Shown in pieces: positions 1 through 5,221 of a stretch of 7,580 bases of DNA (position 1 is the first letter of the stretch; each line of letters starts with the position of its first letter). The stretch is from contig JAFPUA010000106.1 of the NCBI GenBank assembly GCA_017413305.1, positions 1 through 7,580 on the forward strand. The letters run 5' to 3'. The notes under the pieces are model-generated. The model searched no databases and had not been told where the DNA came from. It saw nothing but the letters and a program-made list of their open reading frames with translations. The stretch is from Candidatus Ruminimicrobiellum caprinum. GTDB taxonomy: Bacteria > Elusimicrobiota > Endomicrobiia > Endomicrobiales > Endomicrobiaceae. The translations under genes were made by a program, and so were the position numbers.

Positions 1-1
1 A

Positions 2-1144
2 AAAATTTATAATTTAGGTTTTATTGATGGTGCGGAACCGAATATACTTCCTACAGGTTCAAACGATATTATGAATTTGGCCTTCAATATTACCGAAGGT
101 AAACCCGGAATGATAACTGCCGGTGCAGGATATTCTTCCGTTGATAAATTTGTCGGGTCTATTCAGTTGCAGCATATGAATCTTTTTGGAAGAGCACAAA
201 GACTTAACCTTTTATGGGAATTTGGTGCGAGAAGACAGAATTATGAAATAGACTGGACAGAACCTTGGTTCTTGGGTAAGCCTATGAGTTTAGGTTTGTC
301 TTTGTATGATATAGTTCGTTTAAGAGATTATCACAATACAACCGATGCTTATAGAGAAGGCAGGCTCGGAGGATCCGTATCAATAAGCCCAAGAGTTAGT
401 GATAAGTTGTCGCTATTGTTTGGATACACTTATGAATATGTTAGATTGTACGATATAGATTCCGACGAACTTAAACAGGAAATATTAAATGATCCTGACC
501 TTGCTAAAGATAGAACTTCCAGTGTTAAAGCTCAAATAATTTATGATTCCAGAGATTATATTTATGATGCATCAAGAGGTGCAAGATACTCTTATGGTAT
601 TAATGTTGCCGGTGGACCTTTCGGCGGGAATGTTAACTATGTAAGAAACTCTATAAGAGGAACTTGGTATTTTCCGACGATATGGAAATTTGTTTTATCT
701 ATTAACATAAATGCCGGATGGATAGAAAGCTACGGAGAATCTTCCGATGTACCTTTGTATGAAAAATATTATGTCGGCGGTGCCGATACAATAAGAGGAT
801 ATAAATATAGAACAGAAGTCGGCCCTTATAACGGCGGAAAAATAATGACTGTAGCTAATGTGGAATATAAGTTCCCTATAGTTCAGGAAAAGAGAAAAAC
901 CATTCTTCAAGGAGCTTTTTTCTACGATATCGGTGGAACTTGGAAAGATGTAAATCATGTTAATTTTAGTTTTGGTACGGACAACGATGATAATAACGAA
1001 TATTATTTAAAATCAGGCGTAGGTTTTGGTATTAGATTTGCAACGCCTGTGTTCCCGTTAAGACTTGATTGGGGATACGGTTTGAATCATAAACGCGGTG
1101 AAGATTTGCAGCAATTCTATTTTACGATAGGAAATGTATTTTAA
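2..1144 (+). CDS. bamA: Outer membrane protein assembly factor BamA, C-terminal part (5' end outside window)
   Basis: This is the C-terminal 380 residues of an Omp85-family protein. BamA is the outer-membrane barrel of the BAM complex, which folds and inserts beta-barrel proteins. The frame is open from base 2, so the first ATG (base 71) is internal and not the true start. The first 35 or so residues (YNLGFIDGAEPNILPTG, then an LAFNITEGKPG stretch) match the end of the last POTRA domain. The rest is a 16-strand-type barrel with alternating polar and hydrophobic strands. The Omp85 loop-6 signature appears as GGADTIRGYKY (IRGY at bases 791-802), with DSRD at 545-556. The protein ends in an aromatic-rich strand with a terminal Phe (FYFTIGNVF), the expected beta-signal. 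The stop is TAA. A 57-bp gap separates it from lpxD, and no skp/ompH gene lies between, unlike the common bamA-skp-lpxD order. Other Omp85 members such as TamA are less likely given the lpxD neighbour and the POTRA5-barrel junction sequence. Confidence 0.95.
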   Translation, partial: KIYNLGFIDGAEPNILPTGSNDIMNLAFNITEGKPGMITAGAGYSSVDKFVGSIQLQHMNLFGRAQRLNLLWEFGARRQNYEIDWTEPWFLGKPMSLGLSLYDIVRLRDYHNTTDAYREGRLGGSVSISPRVSDKLSLLFGYTYEYVRLYDIDSDELKQEILNDPDLAKDRTSSVKAQIIYDSRDYIYDASRGARYSYGINVAGGPFGGNVNYVRNSIRGTWYFPTIWKFVLSININAGWIESYGESSDVPLYEKYYVGGADTIRGYKYRTEVGPYNGGKIMTVANVEYKFPIVQEKRKTILQGAFFYDIGGTWKDVNHVNFSFGTDNDDNNEYYLKSGVGFGIRFATPVFPLRLDWGYGLNHKRGEDLQQFYFTIGNVF

Positions 1145-1169
1145 CGGCAGCAAACTATAAACCATAAAC

Positions 1170-1192
1170 AAAAATCGCCTTGAGATTTTTTT
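1170..1192 (+). terminator. Possible weak hairpin with T-run between bamA and lpxD
   Basis: AAAAATC (1170-1176) can pair with GATTTTT (1184-1190) around a 7-base loop (GCCTTGA), and the T-run extends to 1192. This resembles a short intrinsic terminator or attenuator, but the stem is only 7 bp with two G/C-containing pairs at most near the loop, so it would be weak. It ends one base before the lpxD Shine-Dalgarno, so it might instead affect lpxD translation. In an AT-rich genome such a repeat can arise by chance. Confidence 0.3.
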
Positions 1193-1196
1193 GGAG
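1193..1196 (+). promoter_or_regulatory. Ribosome binding site of lpxD
   Basis: GGAG lies 5 bases before the ATG at 1202 and supports that start. It directly follows the T-run of the small hairpin at 1170-1192. Confidence 0.75.
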
Positions 1197-1201
1197 ATAA
1201 T

Positions 1202-2251
1202 ATGAACTTAACATTAAAACAAATTGCGGCGTTGGTTAAAGGAAACTTAATTTTGCAGACAGGAATTTCGGAAGATTTTGTCGTCAGCGGAATAAATACT
1301 TTGGAAGGTGCAAAAAATGATGAAATAACATTTTTGGGAAATGATAAGTATGTTCATTTTTTAAAAGATACAAAGGCTGTTGCGGTTTTGATTGCAGATA
1401 AATTCGACTACAGTCAATATAAAGATAAAAATTTTGTAGTTGTGTCCGATCCGCAAATTGCTTACGGCGAATTTTTGACATTAATGTATAAAGAAAAACT
1501 TTCAAAAATAAAACCGGGAATAAGTGCTAAAGCATCTATTGATGATACCGTGGAGCTGGGACAAAATCCCTCAATAGGACATAATGTAGTTATTGAAGGA
1601 AAAACGAAAATCGGCGATAATGCAAAAATTATGGCAAATGTTTTTATCGGCGAGAATGTAAAAATAGGTAAAAATTGTATAATATATCCTAATGTAACAA
1701 TAAGAGAAGATTCCGTTATAGGCGATGATTGTATAATAAATTCCGGTGCCGTTATCGGCGGAGAAGGTTTTGGCTTTATTCCTATGGGCGAACAGATGTT
1801 AAAGAAACCTCAGCTCGGTTATGTTGAAATAGGAAATAATGTTGAAATAGGAGCAAACACTACTATTGACAGAGCAACTCTTCCTGGAACTACGACTAAA
1901 ATCGGTGATAATACAAAAATCGATAACCTTGTAATGATTGCACATAATGTGCAGGTAGGTAATAATTCAATTATAGTAGCTCAGGTCGGAATATCAGGTT
2001 CCACAAAAATCGGTAATCATACTACGCTTGCAGGGCAGGTTGGTATAGTCGGGCATGTGAATATCGGTAACAATGTTATGATTGGTGCAAAGAGCGGTAT
2101 CAGCGGAAATATAAAAGACGGTGAAGTTGTTGTCGGTTATCCGTATCAGCCTATAAAAGAACATTTGCAGACATTTGCAATTATAAAGAAGTTGCCAAAA
2201 ATATATGCTCAGATAAAAAAGATAGTTAAAAAGCTTAATATAGAGGAATAA
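1202..2251 (+). CDS. lpxD: UDP-3-O-(3-hydroxyacyl)glucosamine N-acyltransferase LpxD
   Basis: LpxD is the third enzyme of lipid A synthesis. It transfers a 3-hydroxyacyl chain from acyl-ACP to the 2-amino group of UDP-3-O-acyl-glucosamine in the cytoplasm, and family members work as trimers. The 349-residue length is normal. Residues 1-100 form the N-terminal uridine-binding domain (NTLEGAKNDEITFLGNDKY region). Residues 105-305 are a left-handed parallel beta-helix of imperfect hexapeptides (repeated IG.N.KIG units). The family signatures are visible: GGEGFGF (187-192 region), IDRATLPGTTTKIGDNTKID (222-241) and the catalytic-histidine motif MIAHNVQVG with His248 (His239 in the E. coli enzyme). 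A C-terminal lysine-rich helix (residues 318-345) follows, as expected for ACP contact. The start is supported by GGAG 5 bases upstream. The gene ends 4 bases before lpxC, whose ribosome binding site lies inside its last codons, so the two are probably translated together. Confidence 0.97.
   Translation: MNLTLKQIAALVKGNLILQTGISEDFVVSGINTLEGAKNDEITFLGNDKYVHFLKDTKAVAVLIADKFDYSQYKDKNFVVVSDPQIAYGEFLTLMYKEKLSKIKPGISAKASIDDTVELGQNPSIGHNVVIEGKTKIGDNAKIMANVFIGENVKIGKNCIIYPNVTIREDSVIGDDCIINSGAVIGGEGFGFIPMGEQMLKKPQLGYVEIGNNVEIGANTTIDRATLPGTTTKIGDNTKIDNLVMIAHNVQVGNNSIIVAQVGISGSTKIGNHTTLAGQVGIVGHVNIGNNVMIGAKSGISGNIKDGEVVVGYPYQPIKEHLQTFAIIKKLPKIYAQIKKIVKKLNIEE
2242..2247 (+). promoter_or_regulatory. Ribosome binding site of lpxC-fabZ, inside the lpxD 3' end
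   Basis: AGAGGA overlaps the last codons of lpxD, with its GAGG core 9 bases before the ATG at 2256. This fits tight coupling between the two genes. Confidence 0.65.
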
Positions 2252-2255
2252 TTAA

Positions 2256-3605
2256 ATGGCGAAACAAACAACAATCGAAAAAGAAACAACAATTGAGGGT
2301 GTCGGCTTGCATACCGGCAACAAAAGTCAATTGGTTTTTAAGCCGGCGGCTAAAAATACCGGTATTCATTTTGTAAGAGTTGATTTACCGGGGAAACCCG
2401 ACATAAAAGCAGATTGGAACAGTTTATCTACCGGGGTTGCGATAAGAGGAACTACCGTTCAGCAAGGAGATGTGCAGGTTCATACCATAGAACATATCTT
2501 ATCTACATGTTTTGCTTTAGGTATAGATAATTTGATAATAGAGATAAATAATAATGAGCCTCCTATTGTTGACGGAAGCGCAAAAATAATTGCACAGAAA
2601 CTTTTAGAGGCCGGAATAAAAGAACTTGATGAAGAAAAAGAGTATTACACAATTAAAGAACCTGTAACTTTTACCGACGGAAAAACAAAAATTACTGCTT
2701 ATCCCAGTGATAAATTGGAAATAGATTGTACGATAGGTTTTGATCATCCGTTTTTGGCATATCAGCATGCTTGTTTTGAAATAACAAGAGAGACTTATTT
2801 AAATGATATTGCTCCTGCAAGAACATTTTGTTTTGACTTTGAAATAGAAGCTCTTCAATCAAACGGTTTAGCAAAAGGCGGAAGTTTGGAAAATGCAATT
2901 GTTATAGGACCTACAGGAATTTATAATAAAGAGCCTTTGAGATTTGAAGATGAGTTTGTTCGTCATAAAATTCTTGATTTGATAGGGGATATGTTTTTGG
3001 CAGGTAAACCTATTAAGGCAAAAATTGTTGCCGAAAAACCGGGGCATAAAAATAATATTAATTTTATAAAACAGTTTGTTTCTAAAGCGGTTGTTGTAAA
3101 AGATGAAGTAAAAACGGAGGAAACAAAAGTGGAAAATGAAAATTCTACGGTAGAAAATGTCGAGGGCAAAATACTTAACAGTGCTCAGATACAGCAAATT
3201 ATACCGCACAGATATCCTATTCTTATGATAGATAGGATTAAACTTTCTGCCGATCCAAAAAAAGCAACGGGATATAAGGCTGTAAGCGGAAATGAACCTT
3301 TTTTCCAGGGACACTTTCCGGGACAACCTATTATGCCTGGAGTTTTGATTGTTGAGGCAATGGCACAGACTTCATGTGTGATGTTTTTGTCCAGACCTTC
3401 ATTAAGAAATTGTCTTGCATATTTTATGGGAATAGATAAGGTTAAATTTAGAAAAACTGTTATTCCCGGAGATGTGTTGGAGCTTAAAGTTGAGGTAATA
3501 AGAGACAGCGGAAGAAAAGGTAAGGTAAGAGGAGAAGCTTTTGTTGACGGAAAATTAGCAGCAGAAGCAGAATTTATGTTTATTATTGTAGACAGGGAGA
3601 AATAA
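2256..3605 (+). CDS. lpxC-fabZ: Fused LpxC deacetylase / FabZ 3-hydroxyacyl-ACP dehydratase
   Basis: This 449-residue protein joins two enzymes. Residues 1-278 are LpxC, the zinc deacetylase of UDP-3-O-acyl-GlcNAc that commits flux to lipid A. The LpxC motifs are complete: VGLHTG (His19 within it), HTIEHILS with Glu79 and zinc ligand His80, NNEPPIVDGSA, RHKILDLIGD with zinc ligands His237 and Asp241, and KPGHKNN with His264, the general-acid-type histidine. Residues 280-304 are a Lys/Glu/Val-rich linker. Residues 305-449 are FabZ, a hotdog-fold dehydratase making trans-2-enoyl-ACP in fatty acid synthesis: IPHRYPILMIDR, then GHFPGQPIMPGVLIVEAMAQ with the catalytic pair His353 and Glu367, spaced 14 residues apart as in known FabZ. 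Such fusions are known in Bacteroidota and some other phyla. The two activities use the same 3-hydroxyacyl-ACP pool, so fusion may balance phospholipid and lipid A synthesis. The stop lies 1 base before lpxA. Confidence 0.98.
   Translation: MAKQTTIEKETTIEGVGLHTGNKSQLVFKPAAKNTGIHFVRVDLPGKPDIKADWNSLSTGVAIRGTTVQQGDVQVHTIEHILSTCFALGIDNLIIEINNNEPPIVDGSAKIIAQKLLEAGIKELDEEKEYYTIKEPVTFTDGKTKITAYPSDKLEIDCTIGFDHPFLAYQHACFEITRETYLNDIAPARTFCFDFEIEALQSNGLAKGGSLENAIVIGPTGIYNKEPLRFEDEFVRHKILDLIGDMFLAGKPIKAKIVAEKPGHKNNINFIKQFVSKAVVVKDEVKTEETKVENENSTVENVEGKILNSAQIQQIIPHRYPILMIDRIKLSADPKKATGYKAVSGNEPFFQGHFPGQPIMPGVLIVEAMAQTSCVMFLSRPSLRNCLAYFMGIDKVKFRKTVIPGDVLELKVEVIRDSGRKGKVRGEAFVDGKLAAEAEFMFIIVDREK
3116..3131 (+). 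promoter_or_regulatory. Possible internal ribosome binding site and GTG start for stand-alone FabZ
   Basis: A perfect GGAGG (3116-3120) lies in the linker of lpxC-fabZ, followed after 8 bases by a GTG (3129-3131) in the same frame, codon 292. Starting here would give a 158-residue protein that contains the whole FabZ domain and only about a dozen extra N-terminal residues, close to normal FabZ length. It may be a surviving relic of a separate fabZ gene, or an active second start. The same bases also encode ordinary linker residues (Thr-Glu-Glu-Thr-Lys-Val), so chance is possible. Confidence 0.4.
3594..3599 (+). promoter_or_regulatory. Ribosome binding site of lpxA, inside the lpxC-fabZ 3' end
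   Basis: AGGGAG lies 7 bases before the ATG at 3607 and overlaps the last codons of lpxC-fabZ. Confidence 0.65.
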
Positions 3606-3606
3606 T

Positions 3607-4377
3607 ATGATACATAGTACAGCAATAGTAGATAAATCGGCAGTTATAGGCAAAGATGTTCAAATAGGGCCTTATGTGGTTATCGGTGAAGATGTAGTAA
3701 TAGGTGATGGAACAATTATAGCTGCACATGCAACAATAGAATGTGCAAGAATAGGGAAAAATTGTAAAATATTTTCTCATGCATCTATAGGAGCTCCTCC
3801 TCAGGATTTAAAATATGCAGGAGAAAAAACTATAGCAATTGTTGGCGATGGAACAACTGTAAGGGAGTTTGTTACCATTAACAGAGGAACAAGTGCCAGC
3901 GGACAGACTATCGTCGGCAAAAATTGTCTTCTTATGACATGCTCTCATGTTGCACATGATTGTATAGTGGGAAATAATTGTATTGTAGCAAATTGTTGTG
4001 CAATTGCAGGACATGTTGAGCTTGGAGACAATGTTATTTTAGGCGGACTTACCGCTATTCATCAATTTGTTAAAGTGGGCAAGTTTGTTATTACGGGTGG
4101 CGGCTCTATGGTAAGTATGGATTTAATTCCATACACACAAGCTCAGGGGGACAGAGCAAAACTTTTCGGTTTGAATTTGGTAGGACTTAAAAGATCCAGA
4201 GTACCTATTGCAGAAATAGAAAATTTAAAACATGCTTATAAACTTTTGTTCTCTTCCAAACTTCCATTAGAACAGGCAGTTGCAAAAGTTGAAGAAGAAC
4301 TCTCAGGTTCTTTATATGTTCAAGATGTTTTGGAATTTATTAAGAGATCTCAAAGAGGAATTTGCAGACCTAAATAA
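3607..4377 (+). CDS. lpxA: Acyl-ACP--UDP-N-acetylglucosamine O-acyltransferase LpxA
   Basis: LpxA catalyses the first lipid A step, moving a 3-hydroxyacyl chain from ACP to the 3-OH of UDP-GlcNAc in the cytoplasm; family members are trimers. At 256 residues it has normal length (E. coli: 262). Residues 1-175 are a left-handed beta-helix of hexapeptide repeats. Family motifs are clear: IGAPPQDLKYAGE (61-73), REFVTINRGT (86-95), CSHVAHDCIVGN with catalytic His117 (His125 in E. coli), AGHVELGDNVILGG, and IHQFVKVG. Residues 190-256 are the helical C-terminal domain (LNLVGLKRSR through RGICRP). By alignment from memory, the acyl-chain ruler position (Gly173 in E. coli, Met169 in P. aeruginosa) falls in the Gly164-Gly166 run, which suggests a long (about C14) rather than C10 chain; this is inference. 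It starts 1 base after lpxC-fabZ and ends 2 bases before lpxI. Confidence 0.98.
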   Translation: MIHSTAIVDKSAVIGKDVQIGPYVVIGEDVVIGDGTIIAAHATIECARIGKNCKIFSHASIGAPPQDLKYAGEKTIAIVGDGTTVREFVTINRGTSASGQTIVGKNCLLMTCSHVAHDCIVGNNCIVANCCAIAGHVELGDNVILGGLTAIHQFVKVGKFVITGGGSMVSMDLIPYTQAQGDRAKLFGLNLVGLKRSRVPIAEIENLKHAYKLLFSSKLPLEQAVAKVEEELSGSLYVQDVLEFIKRSQRGICRPK

Positions 4378-4379
4378 TT

Positions 4380-5180
4380 ATGAAGAATATTGGTATGATT
4401 GCAGGCAACGGAAGATTTCCTTTTCTTGTTGCCGAAGAAATAAAAAAACAAGGCGACAGGGTTATAACTGTTGCATTAAAAGAAGAAGCAGATAAAACCA
4501 TTGAGGATAAATCAGATAAAACTTATTGGCTTTCTGTCGGCAAACTTCAAAAAATTATAGACGCTTTAAAAGAGAATAATGTTGATACTGCAGTTATGGT
4601 CGGGCAAGTAAAACATGCTAAAATCTATTCGGCAATTACAATGGATTTTAGAGCTATGAAAGTGATGGGCTCCTTAATAAACAAAAAAACCGATACAATT
4701 CTCGGCGCTGTTGTAAGAGAGTTTGAAAAAGATGGAATAAAATTTCTTCCGTCACATATATATTTAAAACATCTTTTAGCGGAAAAAGGTCTTATTGTAG
4801 GTAAAAAATTGAATTCTGATGAGAGTAAAGATGCGGAGTTTGGTTTTAAAACAGCTAAAGGTATAGCAGGACTCGATATAGGCCAAACGGTAGTTGTAAA
4901 AGACAAGTCTGTTCTTGCGGTTGAATCTATTGAAGGTACGGATGAGTGTATAAAAAGAGCTTTTTCTTTGGGCGGAGAAAATGCTATTGTTGCAAAAGTT
5001 GCTAAGCCTAACCAAGATTTTCGTTTTGATGTTCCGGTAATAGGATTAAATACCGTTGATACATTAAAAAATAATAAAATAAGAGCGATGATTATTGAAG
5101 CCGGTGCAACTCTTATTTTGGATAAAGATGAAGTTATTGATAAAGCGAAAAAAAATGAAGTGACAATCATCGGATTTTAA
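4380..5180 (+). CDS. lpxI: UDP-2,3-diacylglucosamine pyrophosphatase LpxI (DUF1009 family)
   Basis: LpxI hydrolyses UDP-2,3-diacylglucosamine to lipid X and UMP, the fourth lipid A step. It replaces the unrelated LpxH (enteric bacteria) and LpxG (chlamydiae). The 266-residue length fits the family. The N-terminal domain begins with the usual IGMIAGNGRFPFLVAEEI (residues 4-21), followed by VGQVKHAKIY (74-83) and REFEKDGIKFLPSHIYLKHL (113-132). The C-terminal domain has DIGQTVVVKDKSVLAVESIE (166-185), GTDECIKRA, and VAKPNQDFRFDVPVIGLNT, where Asp217 probably corresponds to the catalytic Asp225 of Caulobacter LpxI. The start is fixed by the MKNIGMIAGNG N-terminus. No good Shine-Dalgarno lies at the usual distance (the nearest purine run, AAGAGGA near 4353, is over 20 bases away), so translation is probably coupled to lpxA, which ends 2 bases upstream. 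A run of eight A near the 3' end (5148-5155) keeps the frame. Confidence 0.95.
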   Translation: MKNIGMIAGNGRFPFLVAEEIKKQGDRVITVALKEEADKTIEDKSDKTYWLSVGKLQKIIDALKENNVDTAVMVGQVKHAKIYSAITMDFRAMKVMGSLINKKTDTILGAVVREFEKDGIKFLPSHIYLKHLLAEKGLIVGKKLNSDESKDAEFGFKTAKGIAGLDIGQTVVVKDKSVLAVESIEGTDECIKRAFSLGGENAIVAKVAKPNQDFRFDVPVIGLNTVDTLKNNKIRAMIIEAGATLILDKDEVIDKAKKNEVTIIGF

Positions 5181-5210
5181 TATAGAAAAAATTCAGATAT
5201 GTAAATATAA

Positions 5211-5216
5211 GGAAGG
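5211..5216 (+). promoter_or_regulatory. Ribosome binding site of the TMTC-like gene
   Basis: GGAAGG (within AAGGAAGG) is 5 bases before the ATG at 5222. It is the strongest-looking ribosome binding site at a gene start here and decides this start, which also places the first membrane helix at residues 7-22. I see no convincing promoter or terminator in the 41-bp gap before it, so read-through from lpxI is likely. Confidence 0.75.
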
Positions 5217-5221
5217 TAAAA

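Noticed and set aside
2868..3326. 152-codon minus-strand open frame inside lpxC-fabZ
   Set aside because: It is antisense to a complete, well-conserved gene, rich in Phe, Tyr, Asn and Ile as expected from the reverse of AT-rich coding DNA, and matches no family I know.
4280..4495. 71-codon open frame overlapping the lpxA end and lpxI start
   Set aside because: It lies in a different frame over two clear genes, has Lys/Arg/Cys-rich low-quality composition and no ribosome binding site.
5148..5155. Run of eight A near the 3' end of lpxI as a possible slippage or phase-variation site
   Set aside because: It would alter only the last few residues, and runs of this length are expected in AT-rich coding sequence with Lys-Lys-Asn codons.
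4625..5170. 181-codon minus-strand open frame opposite lpxI
   Set aside because: It is the mirror of lpxI codon structure; lpxI has the full motif set and this frame has none.
5174..5198. Possible terminator after lpxI
   Set aside because: The near-inverted repeat (GATTTT against AAAAATTC) has a mismatch, no GC-rich stem and no T-run after it.
5199..5204. ATG directly followed by TAA upstream of the TMTC-like gene, considered as a regulatory start-stop
   Set aside because: It has no ribosome binding site at a proper distance and such hexamers are common by chance in AT-rich DNA.
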